Below, one piece after another: positions 21,701-31,100 of a stretch of DNA of 64,000 nt. The translations under genes were made by a program, and so were the position numbers. The stretch is from Mangrovimonas sp. YM274 (GTDB taxonomy: Bacteria; Bacteroidota; Bacteroidia; Flavobacteriales; Flavobacteriaceae). The stretch is from contig NZ_CP133091.1 in assembly GCF_030908385.1 (NCBI RefSeq), positions 1,846,128 to 1,910,127 of the forward strand, in the 5' to 3' direction. Numbering within the stretch: position 1 is the stretch's first letter; each line of letters starts with the position of its first letter. Below the pieces are notes generated by a model that did no database searches, was not told the DNA's origin, and saw only the letters and a list, made by a program, of their open reading frames with translations.

Positions 21701-24005
21701 GGTGATCACCGAAACGGACGTGCCGTTCTGTTCGGCAACCGCTACGGTGGTGATAGGCTCGCCTTCCGAAGCGTTGGCCCTTACGGCTACGGAAACCTCC
21801 AACGTGACCTGTACCGATGATCAGGGGACCATTACGGCCATTGCCGAAGGGGGATGGGGCAGCTATGAATACGAACTGACCGGAGCCGCTACGGTGGCCT
21901 ACTCACCGAACGGAACCTTTACGGGACTTTCTGCAGGGACCTATACCGTGAACGTTATGGACGCACAGGGCTGTATTGCCTCTGCGGACGTGACCCTTGA
22001 AGTTCCGGAGCCTATTGCAGCGACCTTTACGCCAAGTGTGACCATGCTGTCCTGTTTTGGGGATGAGAACGCTACGATCGTTATAGACAACGTAACGGGA
22101 GGCCAGGAGAGCAACTATACCTATACCTTAAATACACTCGCTCCTATAGCAAGTACCTCTGGACCGCAGACCTCCAACGAGTTTGCCAACCTGGGGGCAG
22201 GGACCTACAACGTGACCATCACCGATGGCTATGGCTGTAGCACGACCTCGGCGGACATTGCCATCTCCGAGCCAACAGCCATCGAGGCGAGTTTGGTGAA
22301 GAGTGCCTCGCCGACCTGTCTGAACGACGGGGAGCTTACCCTGAGCGCTACGGGAGGAACGGGAGCCTATACCTATAGCGATACCAGTGCCTTTACCACG
22401 GTATTGGGGTCGTTCACGACCTCTGTATCCTTTACGGTACCGGCGGGAAGCTATGAATATTACGTTAAGGATGCCAATGGCTGTATAGCGACGATATCCA
22501 ACGAGATCACCATCGATCCGCTTCCGGAGTTGACTATAGAGTTGGCCTCTACCAACCCGACCATCAACTGTGCGGGCGACAACAACGGTACCATTGTGGC
22601 CGTTGCCGAGGGAGGTCTGGGCAACTATGTCTATACCTTGCAGGATGCTTCGGGCAATGCCATCCCAACAGCGGTACAGGATACCCCTGGGGTGTTTACG
22701 GAGCTTTTGGCGGGTACCTATACGGTACATGTGCAGAGTGACGATTGCGAGAGCACTTCGGCAACCATCAGCATTACCGAGCCTGATGCACCATTGGAAG
22801 CGACCTTTGAGATCAACAATGTAACCTGTTTTGGGGGCAATGACGGCTCTTTGGAGATTATTGCCACAGGAGGAACGGGCATCATCAAATATGCCATCTC
22901 CCCACAGATGGACCAGTTCTTCGAGACCAATGTGTTCGAGAACCTATGGCCAGGGGACTACGAGGTGATCGTACAGGACGAGCTGGGCTGTTATGTAATG
23001 TTCAGCTTTACCATCACCGAACCGGAACCGTTGATCGTGAGTATTGTTCCTGACTCCATATTGCCGACCCCATGTGCGGGCGACAACGACGGGGAGTTCA
23101 GTATCGAGATCTCCGGGGGAACGGCGCCTTACAGCGTAAGCCTTGATGCGTACGACGGCCCTTATACTACGGGAGCTGCAGGGCAGACGGTATTTGACTT
23201 TACGGAACTCTCCGGAGGGGACCATATCGTATATGTCCGTGACAGTATGGGCTGTGAGTCCGAATGGAACATCACCTTCCCGGAGGCGGTGAACCTGGAC
23301 CCGCTGTTGGAAGTGGAGTACGTATGTATCGACAACTTCTCGGCAAACATCGTGACCGTGCTTATTGATGAGAGCGTGGACCCAGCCGAAGTGGACTACT
23401 CACTGAACGGTGGCCCTTACCAGGTGAGCAATGTGTTTGAGAACATACCTCCGGGAACGGACCACTATATAGAGGTGCGCCATACCAATGGCTGTATCCA
23501 GACCACGGAGTTCTTCGATATAGGCGTGTTCGAGCCGGTGGACCTGGCCCTAAACGAGGGTGACCAGAACCAGATTGTAGCCCTGGCCACGGGAGGTAAC
23601 GGAGAGTATACCTTCACCCTTAACGACGAGGACTACGGTAGTGAGAATACCTTTATGATCTCTGAGACGGGCGAGTATCTGGTAACGGTAACGGACAGCA
23701 ACGGCTGTATTGCCGAGGCAAGGATCTACCTTGAGTACGTGGACCCTTGTATCCCGAACTACTTTACCCCGAACGGTGACGGTATCCAGGACACCTGGGC
23801 GCCGTGTACGGACGACTTCCCGAACCTGGAGTTTGATATTTACGACAGATATGGGCGCAAGGTGGGGACCTACCACCAGGGCCAGTACTGGGACGGACGT
23901 TATAACAACCAAGAGCTGCCAACGGGCGACTATTGGTATGTGGTAAGGCTCAACAGCTCAAACAACGACAGAGAGTTTGTTGGACATTTTACCCTATATA
24001 GATAA
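15774..24005 (+). CDS. sprB: SprB-like giant T9SS adhesin, copy 1
   Basis: A protein of about 2743 residues. The ATG at 15774 is preferred over an in-frame TTG at 15741 because MKTPTYYKP aligns with the start of copy 2 and gives a normal signal peptide ending TMAQ. An N-terminal region includes a DUF11-like module (SYQNIGNEDITNFTLTD) and a Cys-rich segment (VICPNDGKELPNIFLCGAND). Then follow many roughly 75-100-residue SprB-type repeats with GGT.PYTYS...FTGL.AGTYTV...D..GCT. The protein ends with a CHU_C type B domain (IPNYFTPNGDGIQDTW...). Family role: cell-surface filament moved by the gliding motor, exported by T9SS with SprF. From base 18738 onward it is the same as copy 2 at protein level, and GC content rises sharply there. 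The F. johnsoniae SprB is much longer. Confidence 0.88.
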   Translation: MKTPTYYKPYLLGLFLLLMSFGTMAQTYEPFTIRESIEVKGSMLVIGNNILGQDNLPGNDNTVDNQDVEMQYIDIDSDASTFSSSSADIVLPPQEDGSETNCYSVAYAALYWGAMLQSGDRSDINQVKFKTPDGTSYVDITGELIYDAIVDPIISEDNEPGNTPYACYAEVTDILNGLTDIEGTYTVANVTSSEGSNYSTGLSAGWTLFVIYEDPNLHMKSFTTFDGFSHIYDDHYEEIPVDGFTTPPAGHIDLQFAYAVLDGDKNNRATKLEINNKEVTTPLRSANKFFGSVIENINGVSYPRNPSGTNTLGYDTGFLEIINSEPEYIGHSETSASFTLQVAQGQADPLFSFFSAFAVDIISPEIELVKIVEDEFGNEINGDDVILGQNLFYEISYQNIGNEDITNFTLTDILPENIVFDPATDIDLTNSGGATLSSYDPVTRTIVFDIPDESVEFGDPVFVIRLAVQVVPNCYDLSQACSNEIINQAFATYTGAISSITVEDQPSYVSVECNSFPQPTNFLVDISNCDYEREEVLCGGSVELTAADGYEAYSWSTSPSGAPVIGTTQTITVTETGTYYVTNTAPATCLSIEEVVTVTLYGTTQTNPVIPYADEVVICPNDGKELPNIFLCGANDSRDILTGISDAVSIIWEKLDESSCEAVATPDCANENDACTWNQVGTGPDFTADNSGQFRLVINYPGGCYSIFYFNVYQNLLNPTATAQDIICETPGQITVGGVPSGYEYSIDGVNYQTSNVFTVNSPGYYTIYIQQIGVDTNPCIFETPSVHVMEREFSVVSNITQPECYGDFGSVHLAVNEALPQYYYSLYQGGTFVDGVGPIMASDYEFSSLNPGVYTVNVSTDDGCVYTEEIEIVEPPMIEVSAALTTPLTCTDGVITVYASGGTPPYYYFANSDTDFQSSPEITVSTPGLYEITVMDANNCTATTSINVEAIPAPEYTISQTNITCISSGDTGTINIEVVDANGNALQYSIDGGLTFVSSPVFTGLAEGDYEVVLQYTLGSSVCLTEPQTVTITANDPIIGVAELTAPYTCSSTGTITVSNVSGGVAPYTYSLDGVTFQSGSTFTGLTAGTYTVTIEDSTGCTYITAPIVIEPLDPPTDVDFTSTPVTCPSNTATVTVATVTGGTGALEYQIIAPASAATAYQASNEFAGLEPGTYTFQVKDANDCNYTETYTIDPLPALTMGAVLVKDLDCTASPDAIIEGTIGGGTPPYTYAVSIGGAAYSALGATGATFTYTTGTAGTYQFQVTDASGCTAETGVITVQPISMPALTVALDAPILCNGDANGSIDVTIDTTVGTPPFTINVTNDTTGVDYGTQTSGLTAGTYTVTLTDAKSCEATETVTIGEPDAIAVDYHTVDITCTSTGVSQGSIIIDGVTGGTAPYNYFVTGTNGYDNSELNATGSTSVSFDVVDFGLYQINVVDANGCSVLIQDVLVASPPTDLDISIATTVDCAAGGEAVVSIGSTLVSSGPFYFSIYQGPVSVYPNPAGSWIPEDAPGSQSATFTGLTPGVSYTFIVYDASTNCSYFEPATTPIPTNSTLTATAVSAANISCTGSADGTVAFTINSSYGTSIDINYEVFDTLTQESAGVTGSGTVGGNGSLTVTDLGPLPFGNYYVLITENTGPNAGCSIVTIPFNITESEIPLSLSTSIDQNANCNMASGQISAVGHDGTAPYQYQVTTTATAPSETDAAWASASTFSLDAGDYYVHVMDAYGCIVSSPVVVLPADPSPEISATLADECLDVDGTYEMTVNLDIAGIPPYSYSIDGGAFQTQTAPFTITNLASGDHTVEVQDANGCGNTVTVSIAAPLNITPSVEALPTCNNDDGQLSIATLGGSGTFTYAISPNPATATLSGNVFSGLPSGLYTITVTDTVTSCEEVVEVSLPAAVLPTFTATPSTVTCFGDDTGAFDINVSNYSGAYTYEVFDNAGVSVTGAVAANTANNPQTVTGMNAGTFTVVITETDVPFCSATATVVIGSPSEALALTATETSNVTCTDDQGTITAIAEGGWGSYEYELTGAATVAYSPNGTFTGLSAGTYTVNVMDAQGCIASADVTLEVPEPIAATFTPSVTMLSCFGDENATIVIDNVTGGQESNYTYTLNTLAPIASTSGPQTSNEFANLGAGTYNVTITDGYGCSTTSADIAISEPTAIEASLVKSASPTCLNDGELTLSATGGTGAYTYSDTSAFTTVLGSFTTSVSFTVPAGSYEYYVKDANGCIATISNEITIDPLPELTIELASTNPTINCAGDNNGTIVAVAEGGLGNYVYTLQDASGNAIPTAVQDTPGVFTELLAGTYTVHVQSDDCESTSATISITEPDAPLEATFEINNVTCFGGNDGSLEIIATGGTGIIKYAISPQMDQFFETNVFENLWPGDYEVIVQDELGCYVMFSFTITEPEPLIVSIVPDSILPTPCAGDNDGEFSIEISGGTAPYSVSLDAYDGPYTTGAAGQTVFDFTELSGGDHIVYVRDSMGCESEWNITFPEAVNLDPLLEVEYVCIDNFSANIVTVLIDESVDPAEVDYSLNGGPYQVSNVFENIPPGTDHYIEVRHTNGCIQTTEFFDIGVFEPVDLALNEGDQNQIVALATGGNGEYTFTLNDEDYGSENTFMISETGEYLVTVTDSNGCIAEARIYLEYVDPCIPNYFTPNGDGIQDTWAPCTDDFPNLEFDIYDRYGRKVGTYHQGQYWDGRYNNQELPTGDYWYVVRLNSSNNDREFVGHFTLYR
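18738..24005 (+). repeat. 5268-bp direct repeat, copy 1 (adhesin 3' segment)
   Basis: Identical to 28067-33334 at a constant offset of 9329 bp except for six silent third-position differences found by eye: 20516, 23885, 23900, 23912, 23945 and 23996. There are no indels. The repeat starts inside the codon run YSIDGG and ends at the stop codons; homology is lost a few bases after the stop. It encodes 1755 residues including all the later SprB repeats and the export domain. Confidence 0.95.
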
Positions 24006-24043
24006 TAATTCAATGTTTAGAAGACCCCAAATACACTAATCAT

Positions 24044-25003
24044 ATGAAAAAGATAATTACTTATATTTTTCTAATAGCAATTGGTCAAGCCTACGGCCAA
24101 GAGCTTAACCTACCAGTTTGGACGCAGTACCTTGCGGACAACGATTTTGTGGTTTCTCCAACCTACGCTGGGATTGGGGACAACCTAAGGATACGCCTTA
24201 ATGGTCTCACACAGTGGGTGGGGATTAAGGACGCGCCGGATAACCAAGCATTGTATGCTGATTTTAGGATTGCGGATCGATCTGGAGTGGGATTGTCGCT
24301 TTATAATGACAAGAATGGAAACACACGTCAAAAAGGGGTGAAGTTCTCTTTTGCGCACCACTTGGTATTGGATTACACTTCCGAGCAGTACCTGTCTTTT
24401 GGGATTTCTTATAACATCAATAGTTTTAGGATAGACATTGAGAATTTTGAGCCCAACTACGAGACGCCTATTGTAGACCCTTATGTTACAGATGACCGTG
24501 CGGTCAATAACAATAACTTTGATGTTGGGGTACTTTATCGTAATAAAGGGTATTACTTGAGTTTAAATGTCAACAATATTTTGAAAAAAGATATTGACGA
24601 TTTTAATGGAATAGAACCAAGCCTGCTCTTGAACTATCAACTGTATTCAGGGTTGGTTATCCAAAGTAAGGAAAACAAGCGTGTGGAGTATGAACCTTCG
24701 GTATTCTTCCAGTATTTTGGAAGTGATGGTCGTTCTGCTACAGATGTCAACTTTAAGTACCGGAAATTCAACAGAAAGGAAGATTATTATTGGGTGGGAC
24801 TATCATACCGCTTTTTAAATGATCAGTTTTTTAAACCCCTAAATATCGGTCCTATGGCAGGAATTATGAAGTCTAAATTCTATTTTGCCTATTCGTATCA
24901 AATTACTACAAATGCGTTGGCGGGTTATAACTCAGGAACGCATAGTATTACAATAGGTATCGACTTCCTTCAAGGAATGAGTAATTGCCCATGTACAAAA
25001 TAA
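24044..25003 (+). CDS. sprF: SprF, PorP/SprF-family outer-membrane partner of SprB
   Basis: A 319-residue PorP/SprF-family protein. A signal peptide ends near AYGQ, followed by the family start ELNLPVWTQYLADNDFVVSPTYAG and RLNGLTQWVGIKDAPDNQ, with alternating strands of a predicted barrel thereafter. In F. johnsoniae SprF is needed for SprB to reach the surface and pairs with type B C-terminal domains. It lies 38 bp after adhesin copy 1 and 129 bp before copy 2, with no terminator seen on either side. No second sprF follows copy 2, so this single protein may serve both adhesins, whose C-terminal domains are the same. Confidence 0.88.
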   Translation: MKKIITYIFLIAIGQAYGQELNLPVWTQYLADNDFVVSPTYAGIGDNLRIRLNGLTQWVGIKDAPDNQALYADFRIADRSGVGLSLYNDKNGNTRQKGVKFSFAHHLVLDYTSEQYLSFGISYNINSFRIDIENFEPNYETPIVDPYVTDDRAVNNNNFDVGVLYRNKGYYLSLNVNNILKKDIDDFNGIEPSLLLNYQLYSGLVIQSKENKRVEYEPSVFFQYFGSDGRSATDVNFKYRKFNRKEDYYWVGLSYRFLNDQFFKPLNIGPMAGIMKSKFYFAYSYQITTNALAGYNSGTHSITIGIDFLQGMSNCPCTK

Positions 25004-25090
25004 TGAACCTTAAAAATATTAAAAGAGATGCCAATGAAAACATAATTACAATAACACATATCAAATAATAATGACACCATATTTTTTTCA

Positions 25091-25103
25091 GCAATGCCCC
25101 TTG
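25091..25103 (+). repeat. Leader word shared by the two giant adhesin genes, copy 2
   Basis: GCAATGCCCCTTG, identical to 15731-15743, at nearly the same distance from the adhesin ATG. Confidence 0.7.
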
Positions 25104-25132
25104 TTGAAAAATAATCAAATAAACTAATCACC

Positions 25133-28100
25133 ATGAAAAAACCTACTTTTTCTAGAATAGCCATTATTATTGTGTTGATAATTTTGGGATGTCAGTCATA
25201 TGCCCAAAATTATGTGCCCTTTACACCTAGGTTTAACGAAGACTTAAAAGGAGATATTATCCTTATAGGTAATAATATTCTAGGGCCGGACAATAATGCT
25301 TTTAATGACGGATCGGTATACAACCACAATGTGGATATGACGTATATCGATATTGATAATGATGACACTACCTTTAGTTCATCTAGCGCCGATTTAGATA
25401 TTCCTAACCCCAATTGTTATCAAATCATTTATGCAGGCCTGTATTGGGGAGCTGTAACCAATGGAGATGAATCTATCACTGATGTAAAATTAAAAGGTCC
25501 TACCGGAGATTACCATGATGTGGAAGGAACCATTATTTACAATGCCAATGGTACAACAGTTGCAGGAAATAGCTTTCCTTATTCTTGCTATGCCGATGTA
25601 ACATCTATTGTAACCAACTTGGGTACCAATCTGGGAACCTATACGGTGGCCAATGTATCTTCGGCAGAGGGAGAAACAGCTACCTTCGATCCTTACAACG
25701 GAACCGGATATTCCGCAGGATGGTCACTTTTTGTAGTATATGAAGATCCAACCTTGCCTGGTAAATCTATTACAAGTTTTGATGGGTTTAGTGCTATAAG
25801 TAGTTCCGTAAATACGGATGTGCCGGTTTCTGGGTTTAGAACTGTACCTGCTCCGGCACCGGTAAGAGCAACTTTTGCCTTTGCAACTTTGGAAGGGGAT
25901 AAACCTATCCAGAATGATAGGATGTTACTTAATGGACAGGAATTATCAGCTGCAGATCGCCCCGCAAATAACTTTTTTAATAGTTCGGTAACTCAGTTAA
26001 GTGCACTTCCTGTTGATAACAGAGTGCCCAATAGTACCAATACGCTAGGTTTTGACACAGGAGTGATGGTAGTACCCAATCCAGGAAATTCCTTAATTGC
26101 CAACGATGCCACTTCAGCTGTTGTGACTTTAGAAAGTGATCAGGATACTTACTTTCAGTACTTTTTTGCCTTTGCAGTGGAAATTATTGAGCCTAATATT
26201 GTCTTGACCAAAATTGTGGAAGATGATGAAGGCAACAACATTGGAGGTGAAACAGTAGGTTTGAGTCAACCTTTGAATTATATCATAGGTTTTCAGAACA
26301 CAGGAAATGATAATGCTACCAACCTGGAAATTAAGGATATTTTACCAATCAATATTATCTTTAATTACCCAGAAGATTTGGAGTTGCCCGAAGGAGTAAC
26401 TGCGGTAAGTTATGATCCCGACACTAGAGAGCTTATTCTTAATGTAGATAATGATTTGGTTGAAGTAGGCGATCCTGTTTTGGAAATCATCATTCATGCC
26501 CAAACGGTAGATACTTGTAATCAATTGGCAGATTCTTGTTCCAATATTATCAACAATCAAGCTTTTGCAACCTATAATGGCTTTTGGAATCCTGATTTTT
26601 TAATTACCGATGACCCTAGTTATAGTAGTAATACAGGCTGCTTAATTACGCCTCAAGCTACAAATTTCCTAGGAGATTTAGATGATTGTACTTTCGAAGA
26701 AAATGTGGTGCTTTGTGGAGCTAGTGTGGAATTGACCGCTGCCAATGGCTACGATGAATATTCTTGGTCAACCAGTCCATCTGGTTCACCAGTTATTGGA
26801 ACAACTCAAACTATTTCTGTTACGGAAACCGGAACTTATTACGTTCACAATACTGCCATTGCGCCTTGTCAATCTATAGATCAAGTATTTCATGTAACTA
26901 CTTTTGGCGCGGGGATAACCAATCCAGTGATTCCATTTGCAGATGAAGTGGTTATTTGTCCAAATGATGGAAAAGAACTGCCAAATATCTTTTTATGCGG
27001 TGCCAATGATTCAAGAGAAATTAACACTAATATCTCTGGTGCTACTTCCATAATCTGGGAAAAATTAAATGAAGCTAGCTGTGAAGCTGTTACAAATTCT
27101 GATTGTGCCAACGAAAGTGATGCCTGTACTTGGAATGAAGTAGGGACGGGACCTGATTTTACAGCAGATACTTCTGGTCAGTTTAGATTGACTATTAATT
27201 TTGAAGGAGGCTGTTTTGTTCAGTTCTATTTCAATGTATACCAAAACTTATTGAATCCAACGGCTGTTGGTCAAGATATTATCTGTTCAACTCCGGGAAG
27301 TATTACGGTGGGAAGCGTGCCTTCTGGTTATGAATACAGTTTGGATGGCGTTACCTATCAAACCAGTAATGTATTCACCGTAAATGCTCCTGGAGTATAT
27401 ACAGTATATATTCAGCAAGTTGGGGTAGATACCAATCCTTGTGTGTTTACAACACCACAGGTACAGATTATGGAAAGTGATTTTACTGCAACCAGCATGA
27501 TTACCCAACCTTTATGTCATGATGATAAGGGAAGTATCCAATTAGCGGCTATCGATGCTGAGCCTCAGTATTTCTTTGAATTATATAGTAATGGTACTTT
27601 GGTCAACAGTGTTGGGCCTATCGATGAAAACAATTACACTTTTGAAAATTTAAACCCAGGAACCTATACAGCAACTGTTGAAACAGAAGATGGCTGTGTA
27701 TATTCTGAAGATGTAACCATTGTGGAACCTCCTTTATTGGAAGCCACGGCTGCACTAACAGTGCCATTAACCTGTACCGATGGGGAAATTACAGTATATC
27801 CAATTGGAGGAACACCTCCTTATTTCTATTTTGTAAATAGTGATACTGAATTTCAATCAGTACCTGAGATTGTGGTAACGGCGCCAGGAGTATTTAATAT
27901 TACCGTTGTAGATTCCAATAACTGTAGTGTTGAAGCGAGTATTACTGTGGAAAGTTCTCCAGCTCCAGAATTTACGATTGACCAAACAAATATTACTTGT
28001 GCTTCTTTAAACAATTCAGGAAGTATCACAGTTACTGTAACCGAAGCATACGGAAGTTCCATAGCTTACAGCATCGACGGGGGATTGACTTTTGTAAGTT

Positions 28101-31100
28101 CACCGGTGTTCACAGGTCTTGCGGAAGGGGACTACGAAGTAGTGCTCCAATATACCTTGGGAAGTTCGGTGTGTCTGACGGAGCCCCAGACGGTGACCAT
28201 CACGGCGAACGACCCAATCATTGGGGTAGCCGAACTGACGGCGCCCTATACCTGTAGCAGTACCGGGACTATCACGGTAAGTAACGTTTCAGGTGGCGTA
28301 GCGCCCTATACCTATAGCCTTGACGGAGTGACCTTCCAGTCGGGCAGTACCTTTACGGGACTGACGGCGGGCACCTATACAGTAACTATTGAAGATTCCA
28401 CAGGATGTACCTATATCACAGCTCCAATCGTTATAGAACCTTTGGATCCTCCAACAGATGTAGACTTTACCAGCACCCCTGTGACCTGTCCATCGAACAC
28501 GGCCACAGTTACGGTCGCTACGGTAACAGGGGGAACGGGCGCTTTGGAATACCAGATCATCGCACCTGCCTCGGCGGCCACGGCCTACCAGGCCTCCAAT
28601 GAATTTGCCGGATTGGAACCGGGCACCTATACCTTCCAGGTTAAGGATGCCAACGACTGTAACTATACAGAAACCTATACCATCGATCCGCTTCCGGCCC
28701 TTACCATGGGAGCTGTCCTTGTAAAGGATTTGGACTGTACTGCATCTCCGGATGCCATCATCGAAGGGACCATAGGCGGAGGGACCCCTCCATATACCTA
28801 TGCGGTATCGATTGGTGGCGCAGCCTATAGTGCATTGGGCGCTACTGGAGCTACCTTTACCTATACCACGGGAACAGCCGGAACCTACCAGTTCCAGGTA
28901 ACCGATGCCAGTGGGTGTACGGCAGAAACGGGCGTGATCACAGTTCAGCCCATTTCCATGCCGGCCCTTACGGTGGCCCTGGATGCACCGATACTGTGCA
29001 ACGGCGATGCCAACGGTTCTATAGATGTGACCATTGACACCACGGTAGGAACCCCACCGTTCACCATCAACGTAACCAACGACACCACGGGAGTGGACTA
29101 CGGTACGCAGACCTCTGGATTGACAGCGGGAACCTATACGGTAACCCTAACCGATGCCAAGTCCTGTGAGGCCACAGAGACGGTAACCATCGGTGAGCCG
29201 GATGCCATAGCAGTGGACTACCATACCGTAGACATCACCTGTACCTCTACAGGGGTATCCCAGGGATCCATCATTATTGATGGAGTAACGGGAGGGACGG
29301 CCCCATACAATTATTTTGTGACCGGAACCAACGGTTACGATAACTCCGAGCTGAACGCCACGGGCTCCACTTCGGTGAGCTTTGACGTGGTGGACTTTGG
29401 GCTTTACCAGATCAATGTGGTGGATGCCAACGGCTGTTCGGTATTGATCCAGGATGTCTTGGTGGCCTCGCCGCCTACCGATCTTGATATCTCCATAGCC
29501 ACCACAGTGGACTGTGCAGCAGGGGGGGAGGCCGTAGTGAGCATCGGTTCCACCTTGGTGAGCTCCGGGCCATTTTATTTCAGTATCTACCAGGGACCGG
29601 TATCGGTATATCCAAACCCGGCGGGATCATGGATCCCAGAGGATGCCCCAGGTAGCCAGTCGGCCACCTTTACGGGACTGACCCCAGGGGTTAGCTATAC
29701 CTTTATCGTATACGATGCATCGACCAACTGTAGCTATTTTGAACCGGCCACCACACCGATCCCGACCAATTCGACCCTAACGGCCACGGCCGTATCGGCA
29801 GCGAACATCAGCTGTACGGGCAGTGCGGACGGAACTGTGGCGTTCACCATCAACAGTTCCTACGGGACTTCCATAGACATCAACTACGAAGTGTTCGATA
29901 CCCTGACGCAGGAATCTGCAGGGGTGACCGGATCTGGAACGGTAGGGGGCAACGGCTCCTTGACTGTAACGGACCTAGGACCGCTTCCTTTTGGGAACTA
30001 CTACGTACTGATCACGGAGAACACAGGGCCGAATGCCGGCTGTAGCATTGTGACCATTCCGTTCAATATTACCGAATCGGAGATCCCGTTGAGCCTGAGC
30101 ACATCGATCGACCAGAATGCCAACTGTAACATGGCCTCAGGACAGATCAGTGCGGTGGGACATGACGGAACGGCACCTTACCAATACCAAGTAACAACCA
30201 CGGCAACCGCACCTTCGGAAACGGATGCAGCATGGGCCTCGGCCAGTACCTTCAGCTTGGATGCAGGAGACTATTATGTACATGTGATGGATGCCTATGG
30301 CTGTATCGTGAGCAGTCCAGTGGTGGTACTGCCAGCGGACCCTTCCCCAGAGATTTCGGCAACGCTTGCCGATGAATGTCTGGATGTGGACGGTACCTAT
30401 GAAATGACGGTAAACCTAGATATTGCAGGAATTCCTCCATATAGCTATAGTATCGATGGCGGCGCCTTCCAGACACAGACGGCACCGTTTACCATAACGA
30501 ACCTAGCCTCGGGCGACCATACGGTAGAGGTGCAGGATGCCAACGGCTGTGGGAACACGGTAACGGTGAGTATTGCGGCACCGCTGAACATAACACCATC
30601 TGTAGAGGCACTGCCTACCTGTAACAATGACGATGGACAATTGTCCATTGCAACTTTGGGAGGTTCAGGAACATTTACCTATGCCATCAGTCCGAACCCT
30701 GCCACGGCAACCCTGTCGGGCAATGTGTTCTCGGGACTGCCTTCGGGACTGTATACCATTACGGTAACCGATACCGTGACTTCCTGTGAGGAAGTTGTAG
30801 AGGTATCCTTGCCGGCAGCGGTACTGCCAACCTTTACGGCTACGCCAAGTACCGTGACCTGTTTTGGTGACGATACGGGCGCCTTCGATATCAACGTGTC
30901 CAACTACTCCGGGGCCTATACCTATGAGGTATTCGACAATGCCGGGGTATCGGTAACGGGAGCGGTTGCGGCCAATACGGCCAACAACCCACAAACGGTA
31001 ACGGGTATGAATGCCGGTACCTTTACGGTGGTGATCACCGAAACGGACGTGCCGTTCTGTTCGGCAACCGCTACGGTGGTGATAGGCTCGCCTTCCGAAG

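Noticed and set aside
22128-22730. Long antisense frames inside the adhesin stalk (for example 22128-22730 and 31457-32059), present identically in both copies
   Set aside because: They recur only because the DNA is duplicated. They lie opposite a clearly coding repeat protein, have Arg/Gly-rich shadow composition and match no family.
18738-24005. SprB protein repeats as a CRISPR or tandem satellite array
   Set aside because: The internal repeats are degenerate at DNA level, lack uniform spacers, and keep one open reading frame.
25133-25207. Lipoprotein signal (ILGC) in adhesin copy 2
   Set aside because: The signal continues QSYAQ, a normal signal peptidase I end, and T9SS cargo with CHU_C domains is not lipidated this way; copy 1 has no such Cys.
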